Source: Hirsutella rhossiliensis (Eukaryota > Ascomycota > Sordariomycetes > Hypocreales > Ophiocordycipitaceae). Taken from it: 64,000 nucleotides of DNA. The stretch lies in the NCBI RefSeq assembly GCF_020360975.1, contig NW_025408673.1:1922001-1986000 (forward strand), read 5' to 3'. The translations under genes were made by a program, and so were the position numbers. The notes below the pieces were generated by a model. It did not search any database. It had not been told where the DNA came from and saw only the letters and a program-made list of their open reading frames with translations. This document shows positions 1 to 11,518 of this stretch, one piece after another. Every line of letters begins with the position of its first letter. The first letter of the stretch is position 1.

Positions 1-922
1 TGAACACGCTCAATGGCATCAAAATGCTGATTAGGTTGCTGCTTAGTGGACAACGAGCCTTCGGAGTATGTGGAGGTCCTGGAAAGGGGAGATAGGCGTT
101 GCGACATTGTCTCAATCAGATTCGCGACGACGGATTTGTTTCAATAAAAACTTCGCATCTGTCGGCAGGTGGTTTACACGTATTTAGTGGCTCTAGAAAA
201 CAGAATGTTAGAGTTAAGCATGGAGCTGATAGAAGCCCAGAATAAACATACTAATAAAGCTGGGCAGGCGATCATTTGTATACCAATAGTCGAGTGTTAG
301 GCGGTGCCCAACAAGCAGATTGACGGGAACGAGTAAGCGCTGTTAAATACTGGTAGAGAACACGAGATGGGGTCTGTTGAGTTTATACTTGAATCTAGTT
401 GCTTGCTCTATGCTAGCGACGGATGTACACGTTTCTGTAATATAGACAGGGTTACTCTGTACTCTCCAAACGTTCCCTTTGCGGTATACTTTCTTAAGTC
501 GTTCACCATTCTAACCTGAGTAGCGGCTGAGCAACGGCTTACTGCTGAGTTTGAATAGCCACAAACCTAGGGGTGTACATATCATTTGGCAGTGCGAGGA
601 CATATGGGGAACCCTAGGCTACTTAAAGGGATTGTAGCCAGTCGGACGCCGTGTAGGAGGAAATACCTTCGTTTTCTAGCATATCATACTATAAGAAAAG
701 TCCCCATAATCCTAGGCGATACTAGATCCCTACGTCACGCTCACCATAGTACTCGTAAGGCACAAGACTTTATTGGCTCCCTCTGCTGGGTGATGGGTAT
801 CGACCTGGTCTCTAAATATTGGGGGTTCCCTCACCTAGATTGGCCTGCCTGCAAGGGTAACGCCGAGAATGATCGCTCCTATTTACGTGGAACCAGACTG
901 TATATAAAGTGATAAGAGCTGG
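1..922. other. No recognised gene
   Basis: Neither strand gives a recognisable protein here. The longest open frame (586-912, plus, 108 codons) has an amino-acid composition and lack of motifs that look like chance, so I do not call it. I see no telomeric repeat at the window start, so the chromosome end is not reached here. Confidence 0.5.
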
Positions 923-1072
923 CCCGCAACGGCTTGCGCATCCTGCTGCTGCTAGCCCGCAACGGCTTGCGCATCCTGCTGTTGCTAGCCCGCAACGGCT
1001 TGCGTATCCTGCTGTTGCTAGCCTGCAACGGCTTGCGTATCCTGCTGTTGCTAGTCCGCAACGGCTTGCGCA
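923..1072. repeat. 33-bp minisatellite, about 4.5 copies
   Basis: Five head-to-tail units start at 923, 956, 989, 1022 and 1055, the last one partial. Each unit begins with a variant of CCCGCAACGGCTTGCG and ends with CTGCTGTTGCTAG. Units differ by single transitions (GCGCAT versus GCGTAT, CCCGC versus CCTGC). Because 33 is a multiple of three, several frames on both strands stay open through it, for example an 11-residue repeat around RNGLRILLLL. No convincing start, intron or flanking coding sequence makes it part of a protein, so I treat it as a non-coding minisatellite. Confidence 0.9.
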
Positions 1073-1447
1073 TAAGCACAACAGGAGTCACGGTAGTCCA
1101 TATGCTTGAGAACATCTCATGCTGTAGTCATTTATGATGAAAGTGTACAAACTGACCAGCACCGTGAAGACCCTTAACCCTAAATACCCATATCTCCTAT
1201 CCGCAATTAATAGGGCCTCTTTTAGGTGCATAGATATAGAAGGAGCAGTTATTTATTTATGTAAAACACGGTGTTTAAAGGGGAACTACTGGCTACCATA
1301 TAATCCACCGTGAGGATATAAAGATGAAATCATCCTGATTTAAGTGTGCGGGCTTATACGAGAATCACGACAACTCCTAGCGCCAGTATTAATTCGGGCC
1401 AGGCCTTGTCCCGGCTTTATTTTTTTTGCTCTCTTTTTGCAGACATT

Positions 1448-2113
1448 ATGTTCTCACGTTCATCTAGGTCGCACAAGTCGAAGAAGGAAAAGTCTAAGGA
1501 TAAGGCCAAGGAAAAATCTAAGGAGAAGGATTCCAAGTCTCGCAAGTCCAAGCACACGCCAAAGTCAGAGGACGCAGACCCGAGTCAACATGCTAGCCTT
1601 GGCGTCTATTGTGCCATCTATCAGCCACACTCCGGCAACTACTATCACTGGGCATTCGCAGTCGTGCATGCGAGAACGGGACAATGGCACATCTTTGAAG
1701 TGGTCCAAGATGTGCAAGATGGGCCGTATAGGCCCGATTACCGCCAAGCCAATCCGATTAACTCGCGAAGGTGTCTTTAACCCCTTACCTTCCTATGTGA
1801 AGTACACGAAGACTGGTGGGGCACACTTACTAGGGCGATCCGCAGCATTCCGGTCCCTAGGGAGGGCCTATACTAGAACTGCCAAGATTATGCCTTAGAT
1901 ATTTGGCAGATCATGTTGGACCACGGGATGATCGACAACGCAACATGGCGTATGGGCAGAGATAGCTTGATTCCCTACTATGGCCAGGACTTTGGTGGAC
2001 AATATGGAGATGATAAAGATGAGGAGGATCAGGAAGAGCAGAGTGGGGAACAGGCGGGGGGAGAGGACCAACGGATTCTGTCAGAAGAGTACGTCTATGA
2101 TTCTGACGAGTAG
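1448..2113 (+). pseudogene. Lys/Ser-rich protein with YHWA motif, two in-frame stops
   Basis: One frame runs from the ATG at 1448 to the stop at 2113 (222 codons) and is broken only by TAA at 1778-1780 and TAG at 1874-1876. Residues about 1-40 are Lys/Ser-rich (SKKEKSKDKAKEKSKEKD) and look disordered. A globular core follows with GVYCAIYQPHSGNYYHWAF, then after the second stop NCQDYALDIWQIMLDHGMI, and a very acidic tail. The YHWA and NCQ..A motifs resemble a large fungal family of unknown function (DUF6914-like; that name is from memory and uncertain). TAA could come from CAA, and TAG from TGG (a Trp-Asn-Cys-Gln order is common in this family). Both would be C-to-T changes at CpA. Confidence 0.6.
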
Positions 2114-2327
2114 GGAAGCTGATCGGAGGCATAATGTTGTTTGTGGCCGGATTGCGATAGTCGCCGTCTTTCATAATGTCGTCTTTTAATAATGATGACT
2201 TGCTATATACCGCCGTTTTATTTCTAGAGAGCCACTCCTCTGCGTACACGCTCTAAAGCATTTACTCATTTCTGATTTCAATATTCCGCGAAATTAGCCG
2301 TTGACTGAGTAAGAAAGCGCCATGATT

Positions 2328-3293
2328 TTAGCTATTAAGTATGTCACGATCCCACAGCCTATCTACCAGCCACTGAATAGGGTACTGTTGTGGTGACAAG
2401 GACTTCGGCACGTATTTATACCAGTCAAAGGTCTCCCTCGAAGTCATGTTGTTGGTCACCTTAGCACACTCCCAATATTCAGGATAGAAGCCGCTTGCGT
2501 CCCAGTCTATAATAGCGACAACTTTCCAGGTTCGATCCTTGGCTCTGTCCACCATGATATTGGCTGGACGAATGTCTCCATGGGTAAAAACACAATTTGC
2601 TTGAGAGCGCGGCATCAAGCTGCGCAAGAGGTCGATATATAGCGATGAAGCTATATTGGAACCAGCAAAGACAAAGTCTTCAAATTGCTTGACGTCCTTG
2701 ATGGGCTTGGGACTAGTACGGACGTCTCGTCGTATATCCTTGCAGCCCTCTCCACGAACGCCGCCGATGGGATGATTGTCGGGAAAGGGGAGCGATCTTA
2801 ACTTAGAGAAGATAGAATCAAGCTAATGGCTGATGTCTTGCTTTTGACCCTCCTCTAGTTGCGGCCACGCCTTCTCCAAGTTAAATCTCGGAATGAAAGT
2901 GGTGAATAGGAGGTAGAAGGTGCCTAAGCGGATGAAGCCATGTGGTCTCGGGACAGGAAAGCTAGGGAGCTGGCTTTGCAGATAAACAAGAGCCGCATGT
3001 TCAGTTTCAAGGTTTTCGTGGGTGATCTTAACGGCGATCTCATCGTGAAAACCGAGCACCATGGCAGACGGGCTCTTATAGAGGACACGACCTTAATCTA
3101 GCAAGTCTATAATAGCTTGAGATAGATTGTTGCTTGCGAAAAGGGCAAGCAGGTCGGGGGATGGCTCAGTTATAATTGCCAAGTGGGCAGACGCGTCTAG
3201 TCGAGAGCGTATATCATCATGATGCCAAGTTAAATGCGTGGGCTTTGCGTCTTGGTTTGACGCATGTGGTCGAGTGGCTATATATAAATGCAA
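2328..3293 (-). pseudogene. APH-family phosphotransferase pseudogene
   Basis: On the minus strand one frame from 3293 down to 2328 encodes an aminoglycoside-phosphotransferase-like (APH/choline kinase fold) protein. Visible motifs are an N-lobe Lys strand (FHDEIAVKIT), the catalytic loop HGDIRPANIMV with the HxDxxxxN pattern, and the metal-binding IIDWDASGFYPEYWE. Two nonsense codons interrupt it: TAA at 3093-3095, just before the N-lobe, and TAG at 2823-2825, between the lobes. The frame is otherwise continuous. Family members are usually 280-350 residues; this frame gives about 321. Fungal APH paralogues are often numerous and their substrates are unknown. Both stops can be explained by CAA and CAG changing to TAA and TAG. 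Confidence 0.8.
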
Positions 3294-3534
3294 AACTCGT
3301 TAGCAGGCCAACAAGTACCAAATGAGTATCCGGGAATGGGTAATTAGTACCACTTGATGTCTTGAGCGACTGCAACTGTGTTGAATACGTCGATGCCAGG
3401 AGCGTAGTCATGTCGGCTTTAGGATCATTGTCGAGTGCACGCCGAATGCGCCTAGACATTTCTAGGTTCCATCTGGCCGCCGGGGTGTTGCGGTTTACTT
3501 TGCGCACACGACTGGCTGGCTTTTCTTTGTCCAT
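3217..3534 (-). CDS. Hypothetical basic ORF upstream of the APH relic
   Basis: This 105-codon minus-strand frame starts with a Lys/Arg-rich segment (MDKEKPASRVRKVNRN) and a helix-like stretch (MSRRIRRALDNDPKAD). It overlaps the N-terminal end of the APH pseudogene in another frame. I do not recognise it. The N-terminal 60 residues look protein-like, while the C-terminal part may be read-through into the neighbour. It could be a remnant first exon of a different gene. Confidence 0.2.
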   Translation of the reverse strand: MDKEKPASRVRKVNRNTPAARWNLEMSRRIRRALDNDPKADMTTLLASTYSTQLQSLKTSSGTNYPFPDTHLVLVGLLTSFAFIYSHSTTCVKPRRKAHAFNLAS

Positions 3535-3568
3535 CGGATTAATTAAAAGCAGACGAGGTCCGGCTTAG

Positions 3569-5160
3569 TAAGGAGTGGCAGCAATAATTTATGTGAGATT
3601 TAGCAAAGGACTTGGGCAAATAAATTTTTTGACGAAGTGCAGGACGGTGTGCTTTAAATAAATAGGTAGTCCCTTGCCCGTACCTACCAGCCTAAGTACA
3701 TGCGCATCGACTTTAATTATATAAGCAATAAATCCATTGCCCCCGGACTCTCTTTAATCCGTTTACGCTTTTTAGAACTACATTATTAATATTGCCCCGG
3801 GACGCGGAATGAAGTGACCTCTTTATTAACAACACGCGCCCCAGAGACCTTTAGATTCTACTATACGCTAGCTTCTAGCCTACTCCCCGTCAAGCAGAAC
3901 TAACAAGGAACGATGCAGCTAAGGGAGTATTGCTTTCACGACAGACCAGCCGTCATACTTCCGATCCCACATCTTATCCGAGCGATATCCTTGGCGAGGA
4001 CACCATATTCTCGCTATCAAGACTCGATGCTCTTGGCGCATAAGACTAGACCGACGACAATGCAAACATCCCTCAAGAAGCCCAACTAGGAGAAGCTCTA
4101 TAACATGGGCTTCACTTTGTTGCCGGCGTGTTAAGTAATTGCTGGAAATGTTTGTAAGACTGCTTATCTGGGCTACAATCTTCAAAGCGTTAGTAGAGTG
4201 CAGCTCTCTTGCGATGCTATTCTAATCTATAGCCACTACTTTCTCTACGTCTTAAAGATAAACTATCTTGCTCCTTCTCAATTCTGTCCCTTATCTTCCT
4301 CCTAAGCTATCCATACTGATCTTGATTATCTTGATAGGAGCTGTATCGACACGACCTCGTACGCTACCACGCTAAATTTCTAAGAACGACGCTTCCCCAA
4401 CGCTCTCCTAGAGCCCTGTGAACTCCGCGCGATAGCAAGTCCTGTATCAAAGACTTTATTCTTCGAGGAGAGTGGCGGCGGGATGCCATAGTGCAGCGCG
4501 GCGTTGACGCGAATGGCAGTCTCCTGCCTGGGCTACTCAATAAGTCTAAATGGATCATATATAGCGCTACAATCGTTAAGGTGGCTGTGGACTGCGCGGC
4601 TTGACCCCGAGCAAGAGGTCTAGGCCAGCCCGGAAACGATTCGGAAGGTGTATCCGAGGACGGGTTTAATAAGGAGCTAAAGGAAAATGAGTCTGAGGAA
4701 GGCTTGCGGGGTAGATCTCGCATACGATCGTGGGTTATAGCGAATAAAGCAGAAAAATACGACGTGAGGAGGCCAAAGAGGCGTCGTAGGAATGGGGATA
4801 AGTCCTATCTATCTTTAACGACTTCTTTAGTATACCGTCGACCCGGGTTCTAACGGAAGGTGCTAGTAAGCTAACTAGCCCTGGCTCTAAGATGTTTGGC
4901 TTAGGTATAAGTGGAAAGAACTGCACTGACTGCTTTAGAAAAGGAGACGCCTAAAAGGACGCAGAGGTTCTATGAGATCAAAATAATATTATCACAGCGT
5001 GACCCCTGCAAAATCTTAGTTCGGTCGGCAGAGTACCTATATACGTTAACATAGTCGGCTCTATAGCCCTTGAAGTATGCAAGCCTGGGCCAAGCGGTGA
5101 CTACATAAGTACATCTAAACCTGGAAATCGTATGCAGCCCGGCATGTATATTCCGGTGAG
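3569..5160. other. Mostly non-coding; one possible relic frame
   Basis: There is no recognisable gene. A plus-strand frame from 4440 to 4853 is interrupted by one TGA (4602-4604) and reads like a charged protein (SEEGLRGRSRIRSWVIANKA and a basic RRPKRRRNGDKS stretch), so it may be a decayed gene of unknown family. The rest is A+T-rich with scattered stops in all frames. Confidence 0.25.
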
Positions 5161-5204
5161 ATAATATGTATAATTTGACCTAGTCTGTCAAGTACTAAGT
5201 ACGT

Positions 5205-5410
5205 TACTCCTTCTTTAAAAAGCTCACTCCCTCCCTTCCTTTGCTTTCTTGCTGCTTAACGAACAATTTGCCTCACTTCAAACCGCCATTTAACGCTCCG
5301 TCAACCAAGTGTTCCAACTCATCGCACCTTTATCATTCGTCTGTCCGTGCCGCCGTTCCCGTCGCATCCGCTAGAGAAATACCAAGGGTCCAGTTTATCA
5401 GCTCTGCAAA
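5205..5410 (+). promoter_or_regulatory. Pyrimidine-rich leader upstream of the Est1-like gene
   Basis: The 200 bases before the ATG at 5411 are strongly C+T-rich on the plus strand (for example CTCCCTCCCTTCCTTTGC at about 5226-5243). Such stretches are common in fungal promoters and 5-prime leaders. This is a compositional observation; no specific factor site is claimed. Confidence 0.35.
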
Positions 5411-7435
5411 ATGATCCCCGAGAAAATGGCTCCCCAGAGCAGCTGTCCCTTCTGCTCCGTCGATATCCAACCGGATTTGGGGTCATTCAAGGCACACATC
5501 CGCAGCGACTCTGCCAGGCACCCTAAATTTAAAGACGATGCCGATATAGAAGAGGCTTATAAAGCCGTCGCGATACGCGGTTCCGTTTTTTTGACATCAG
5601 AAGGCCCAGCACTAGCCAAAGGACTGGACGGGCAGGTTGATTCCGGGGGCCGATCTGAGAGCAACACTCGCCAATGCAACCGGACTTTATGCTCACTTCT
5701 AGTCCCGATGGCTCAGCAGCGCAGCTCATTTTCTTCTTCTCTGGAATACAATTATGCAGGTCTAGACGAGAAGAGAGACTTTGGCTGGAAGTATGGCCAC
5801 AGTTGCCCACAACCGGACCACAGTTCCCAGCAATCACCCAGGGAACAACCTGCGGCCTGGGAGATGATTCGAGAGCCGGTAGTACAGCCACCTAAGCACC
5901 TTCTAGAGGAGGTAAAGGCTGTCTACGCCGGTCTAGCCATGCTTGAGAGCACATGTATCAAGTACCACAGCACCCAGGCGTCTTAAGAGCTTAGCCACGA
6001 ACAGTTTCAAGCTTTAATACGGCTACATCAATCCCTCTGGGAATTCCACCACGACTTCTTTCTCGCTAGCCAGCACCCTTTCGCAATCGACGATATTCGA
6101 CGCCTTCTATCGAAAAATATGATGCCTATGCGCATGTGGAGTCATGGTATTCACTCGCTCCTAGAGCTACTTCGGCATAGGCTCCCGGCATTATTAGAGC
6201 ATATGCTTAGCTTTATTTATACTGCTTATAGTATGATGACTCTCTTCTACGAGACGATACCAGCGTTTAAGGAGACTTGGCTAGAATGCCTAGGTCACCT
6301 AGCAAGGCACCGAATGGCGATCGAGGGCGATGATATTCAAGATCGAGCAATATGGATGAGGATCTCTTGGTGCTGGTATAATAAATCTTTAGATATATCG
6401 CCCGCGACTGGCCGTCTCTACCACCATCTCGCAATCCTCGCGCGCCTAAATGCGCTACAGCAGCTATACTACTACGCCAAGTCGCTCTGTGTTCTTCTTC
6501 CATTTACGGGCGCTTAGGACAGCATTTCGACTCTCATAAACCCGCTTCTGGGCCCCGACTCGAGTCAGTGGGCGAAATCCGCAGAAATAGCTTTTGTGCG
6601 TGTGCACGGAATCCTTCTTTCAGGACGCTCTCTAGACCAGTTGCAAGCATCAATGGACCAGTTTCTAGATCTTATCGATCGCTGGATCTGCACTACGCGT
6701 TCCTAGTGGCTTAAATCCGGGTAAGATAATCAACGCAGCCTCCTACAAGCCTGCACAATTACTCACGAGCCTAGATACTTCGTGGGCGTTTCTGCTTGTT
6801 GCTCTCTACTAGGGTTTGGCGTCGAGTCAAACGTCCTAATGCAGGTGGTTTTATGCCAAAGGAACAAATCAGGTGCAAATGACGAAGCCGTTAGAGAACC
6901 CCAGCCCGACGCAAACGAGATGTTTCAACATACCCTTTCTTTTTTCGCTAGGACCTGCGAGATCGTACTTCGGAGATGGAAGGACAAGGACACCTTGAGC
7001 TTTATCCACACGACGTTGGTATTTATGCTCTATATGTCGCGACTCCCGGCTGCCATGACGCACTTGCAGGGTCGATATCCGTGGAAACTCTTGGCGAAGC
7101 TGCTCAATCATCTACTAGAGACAACAAAGACGAGATCAAGAATCGATAGCGACGAGTTTCCGGGGCCGGAGAAGAGCGAGGGTCCCTGCCCGCTGCCGGA
7201 GGATTACGCTCTAAGCGGGCTGCTGTTTGCCGAAAACTTCTTTCCAAAGGGGTGGTTTTCTAGCAGGAATATTGATGATGCGGATCGGTATCTTGAGCCA
7301 CCATCGAAGACTCTCAAGCGACAAGAGCGGATTCTCTGGATCGGACGCAGGATTGCTGCCTCTGGTATATGGATAACTTGGTGCGGAGAGACTGATCAGT
7401 TCGGCGTGGCTGAGAAGTACGACATCCCGCTGTAG
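5411..7435 (+). pseudogene. Est1-type DNA/RNA-binding protein, four in-frame stops
   Basis: A single frame holds from the ATG at 5411 to TAG at 7433-7435 (674 codons) with no indel. It is stopped by TAA 5984-5986, TAG 6515-6517, TAG 6704-6706 and TAA 6722-6724. Residues about 13-37 form a C2H2-like motif (CPFC...H...H). The block around 6100-6520 (MWSHGIHSLLELLRHRLP, FIYTAYSMMTLFYETIP, GRLYHHLAILARLNALQQLY) is the TPR-rich Est1/EBS1-type DNA/RNA-binding region found in an expanded fungal family. The downstream part (LSFFARTCEIVLRRW, ENFFPKGWF, RILWIGRRIA) matches the C-terminal half. Related proteins belong to the telomerase-associated/NMD Est1 superfamily, but the role of these copies is unknown. 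All four stops fit C-to-T change at CpA. Confidence 0.85.
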
Positions 7436-8820
7436 GGACTTCCTAGGAGCCATGAGGACGTGTTATACCAAGAAGAATCTTGACTTATACTTATTTTTCT
7501 TTATCTACAATAAGTAATGAATTTTAAGTTCTTTCTTAAGCACTAGGTAATGCTGGTGAGATTGACAACACGCTGGCGTTAGGTCAAGCTCCTTGCCTCA
7601 CCATTCTTCATGCCGCGCCGCCCGACCGCACTCCGCGGATGCTCCACTGTGAGACATTTGGCTCCACACGGGTCAGAGATGGCATCGGGCAATTGATGAG
7701 AATCATCTAAAGAACAAGAAGTGAGTGAACGAACGCACGGAACTGTGCAGCTCTTTTATACACAAATAAAAGTTTCTTCACATGATTACGCAGCAGCTGT
7801 TGCCTAGCAGGCTACAGCGGTGTTGCGTAGCAATATCGCCACCTCATGAATAAACCTTCTAGGCAGGCTTGATATACGACATCCACGCTAGAGGAGGAGA
7901 TTCCTTATGGTATGTTTCTCCGGCTATAGGTCTGGCCAGTCATGCAAACATGCCACATCGTGCCGCAACAGCACTACCACGTTTACTCGGTCCATACGAC
8001 ATTTAGCGATGACAAATAGCCGGGCCGCCTGCGCGAAGCTTGGGATCGTACCCGGTCAGTAGACAACAGTATCCTGCTACTAAGCCATGTCCATGAGCTC
8101 TTCAACGTTCATCTTTTCTCCATCCATCCTAGCACATTGTGAAAACGTGTCTTTATGCCATACGGTGTCGTTCTCTATTACCACGGCTCATTCGCCCAGT
8201 TGCCGGCCAGCTTAGACCGCCAAGCCCTTCGTTATCGTTATGACATGTGCTGCATCGAGGATATGACGGCCAAGATGCCGTTGGCAGAGCATACCATGCC
8301 CCTGAGGCAGGGACGGCACCACTTATCTTAGGAACCGTTTCGCCCATAGACTCGGATCCAAATCTCCCTTCTTCTCGACTGTTACAGCCAGGGCGGACCC
8401 ACCGAAAAGGACGCCCCGGGGGTGGGGGCAGGACGCCTGCACAAGCCCAGGCCAACTGGCGCATGACACCATGCCACGATCAATAAACGGCACCTTGGCC
8501 TTGAGTCTGTCTGCCTTGGCGGGGGTCCGGTCCAGCCAGCCAAGTGGCGCTGAATGAAGATGTATAGTGCACGTTGAAGGCGGACGGACTTAAATCTACG
8601 GAAACGACGACGAATCTCTGGCGGCAATGTGGCCGTTTGGGTCGATAGGGAGGACTGTCGAACTTCGGATGGCTGCATTACGGAATGGAATATCCGCTAT
8701 TTTTTTGGCGGGTGCCAACTTTGAGTTGAACAGATCCCGGGACTATCAGCATGAACGGCATAGGCATACTGCAATCGTGTTTAAAATAAATAAGAATAAC
8801 TGTCATGAAAGTCACGTGCG
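7436..8820. other. Intergenic, nothing recognised
   Basis: Open frames between 8150 and 8940 on both strands are short, overlap one another and have no motif. I see no gene, RNA or transposon end here. Confidence 0.45.
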
Positions 8821-8826
8821 GGTACA

Positions 8827-9525
8827 TACTGGTAACCATATCCATGGGTCGCTCCGTACTAGATTTCCCCTTCTAATAGGTAGTACCGGCAACTGCAAAC
8901 CATCCGGGGAATATCGCCAAGCGTCACTGGCAACTGTGTAGGGGCGGCCATATAGGGTTCGCACATATCGTAAATGGGTTACCGGTAACTCAATAAGTAT
9001 GCTATAGCGGTTACCGGCATTCTTTTGCCTCTCTCGCGTAAGTGACCCGGCACTGGTGACGGGGCGGTTAGGGCCTAAGCCGGGTACCAGCAAGGGCGCT
9101 TAATCTGTTACCGGCAACTGTAGTTTAAGGGCTATCAGATACCAGGAACAAGAGGCGTAGAGGTTACCGGAACCCCCTTAATGCTGGGAACTTCATTCCA
9201 TTGGTCACTAGCAGCCCTAGGCTGCCAGCAACTGCAGGTGGGCGGTTACTGGCACTCGCAGCTTCGCCAAGGTTACCGTTACTAGTACCTAGAAAGCCCC
9301 GCTCAGGGGTTAGTAGTAACTAGCAGAGTCACCATATCGTTGTTACTGGTACAAATACGTTTTATTTAAGTGCTGCATGAGTAGACGCTCTGTAGGGGAC
9401 TAGGAACCATGTGTAATTAAACCAATGAGGCTGAAGTGGCTCATGGCGCCCTGCTAGTAACACTTGACCCCATTCCTGCTGTAATAGCGGATTTTCGATA
9501 CGGAGTACATATAACACAGTTACCA
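8827..9525. repeat. Cluster of degenerate short repeats, core GGTTACCGGCAACTG
   Basis: A 13-16 bp motif recurs in imperfect copies: near 8881, 8923, 8977, 9007, 9105, 9161, 9222, 9242, 9271, 9340, 9452 and 9516, with further weaker copies. Examples are GGTTACCGGTAACTC at 8977 and CTGTTACCGGCAACTG at 9105. Spacing is irregular (roughly 30-100 bp), so it is not a simple tandem array. The core GTTACCGGTAAC is close to palindromic. The intervening sequence is not conserved. Confidence 0.6.
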
Positions 9526-9530
9526 GCTTT

Positions 9531-10074
9531 TTGCCGGAGCGAGTGTCTGACATACAATCATGAGCATGGATCGTACGAAGTAATGCGTTCAGACTCAACC
9601 AAGCCAGTGGCTGCTTTTCCCCACGGTTTGAATTGTCCCCTTTAGTAGGCTGCTTAATTTAAGATAAGAAGTTACATATAATGACGACGACTCAGTCTAC
9701 TAGACTCCTTACAATATATACATCTGGGTACAAGGGCAGAATTAGGCGCATCTACTCATGCGACACCAATCCCTTGCTTCCAGTGTACCGATGGCTAAGG
9801 AGTTCTGGGGGTAGCTAACTCAAGCCCGCGTGGGGTCGGCGATTCTCTCGCGCTCAACGCTTACGACGTTTTGCGTCGCGGCCGCATTGCCCTGCCTCTC
9901 TTTGTCGTGCCTACCTACGGACCTTACTTTTAGCACCATGCGCCTCCTGAGAGCAGCCTACAGTCTCTCCGTTATTTATGGAGAGATGGAAACAAAAAGT
10001 AATCGGAGAAATTCGCCACTATTCTAACTCGTACGCACGGCTGCTCCTTTCTACACTTGACTCTCCGGTCGCCT
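9531..10074. other. Intergenic, nothing recognised
   Basis: Only a 65-codon plus-strand frame (9830-10027) without motifs is present. I see no gene here. Confidence 0.4.
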
Positions 10075-10383
10075 TTATATTAAAGCCGTGTGTTTGACCT
10101 TGCACCTTCTTGGTCTCCTTCCCCCTAAAACTTTCAGGTTCCAGAGTAATTGGCACCGGATAAATATTGGCCTATCACAGTCAGTGTAAAGTTCATGAGT
10201 TTCTCGTCTAAGAAGACTTACTATCTCGGTCTGTGAAGGCGGAGTAAACCCACTAGAGTACTGCTATATCTGGTTGTTGCGCTTGTTGCGTACGCATAGG
10301 AAAACATCGACTTCATAGTCTTTATGTAGCTTATGTGCTTTCTTGATAAAGTTCTTTCGACGCTTAGAGAACTTCGACGCCAT
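10075..10383 (-). pseudogene. MADS-box-like protein with one in-frame TAG
   Basis: The ATG at 10383 opens a 102-codon minus-strand frame ending at TAA 10075-10077. Residues 1-35 (FSKRRKNFIKKAHKLHKDYE, then VDVFLCVR) match the MADS pattern KRRxxxxKKAxELxxLCDVxVxLxV, though shortened and degenerate as in an expanded ascomycete family annotated as SRF-TF-like. A TAG at 10264-10266 (codon 40) interrupts the frame. Beyond it the reading continues sensibly (SSGFTPPSQTEIVSLLRRET). If functional it would be a small nuclear DNA-binding protein, but the stop removes the second half. The stop fits CAG or TGG changing to TAG. Confidence 0.6.
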
Positions 10384-10895
10384 GTTTTTACGGACCCTTC
10401 GTAGATCGCAAGTAGAAAGGAGGTGACTTTGAGTGGGTTGGTGTTTTTCTGGGGCTTTCACTGTCCCCGCGTCACCGAAGACACCCTCTGGCAGAGTGCA
10501 GAGTGTATGGGCGGCATATAGACGAGCTTGTGCCTCCCCTACGAAAGGTTTAAAAGCTGTATAGCATCTATAACCAGTAAGCTTATATCTTCTTGGCATC
10601 TGATATTGAAGACTTACCGAATACAACCCATGATGTTTCTTGGAGTCTGGCGTTTTGAAGCTTAAGCTTGCTTGCCTACTATGGCCATTAATGGTTTTTA
10701 TGCACTAAAGGCGGTCTAAAATACGAATTCCAGATCGAAGGAGGCACTTAATTTAAAGGCAGAAGAAACAGACGCATATAACGTAAGCGGACGAGGCGCG
10801 CGCTTAGCCTTGCATTTTAATGGAACTTAAATAGACGTCTTTCAATATTCGGGTATATTACGACAGCCAAGCTGTCGTTAAATTTAAGTTAAGTT

Positions 10896-11518
10896 CTAGA
10901 CAAGGGCGATTGCCAGGCAGGAGAGAGCAAAAACAACCGTTCCAAAGAGAGCCCAACCGTACACGACGCCGTAGCTAGCCTCAACCAATAGCCCCATGCT
11001 TTTGATGTCCGACACGACGTTTCCCAACGATATAATAGCTATAACTATTGGGCCCGCTGATAGTAGCACACAGAAAAGCACTCCAATTTTGGCCTAAAAA
11101 GTCAACGTACGGGTGAACAATAGCCCGCAGCACAACGCTATTGAACACGCCGTGAGGATGATTGCCACTTCTGATAAGGGACCGAGATTGAGGCGAGACA
11201 ATTTCTGTACCATCATTGCCGTGGAATTATCCATTTCCGGAAGCGCATCGCGGTACATGATGCAGCTTTTGCTCCGCTTAAAGCCGAGACAAGAGCCCCA
11301 AATTCCGACCGTCAGATTGATCGGGCGTTCGGGGGATAGGTGGTGGAGTGAAAACTAAGGACAAGTTAGACTCTCGCTGTAGCATAGCGAGCTGTACTAA
11401 CCTGTACAATCGCCAAACCCTGCTCTGTGAAGTTGGCGCTCTGGCGGAAAAAAACGCTGAGGGTGCCGTGCGCGGCGAGCGCGGCGACGGCCGCGCAAAC
11501 AAAGAGATTTCGAAGCAT
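10896..11518 (-). pseudogene. Sur7/claudin-like four-TM membrane protein with one in-frame TAG
   Basis: Exon 1 is 11402-11518 and starts with a signal-like TM (MLRNLFVCAAVAALAAHG). An intron at 11355-11401 has a GTTAGT donor, a TCTAAC branch and a TTAG acceptor (47 bp). Exon 2 (10896-11354) has the claudin/Sur7-type extracellular signature (LTVGIWGSCLG followed by C) and three more hydrophobic segments (EVAIILTACSIALCCGLLF; VLFCVLLSAGPIVIAII; ASYGVVYGWALFGTVVFAL). Sur7/PalI-family proteins sit in the fungal plasma membrane at eisosomes or septa. The only defect is TAG at 11094-11096 in the loop between TM2 and TM3, easily derived from TGG. Total length would be 191 residues, within the family range. 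Confidence 0.65.

Noticed and set aside
1..200. Possible telomere at the window start
   Set aside because: No TTAGGG or CCCTAA repeats are present, so a chromosome end is not shown even though the gene content is subtelomere-like.
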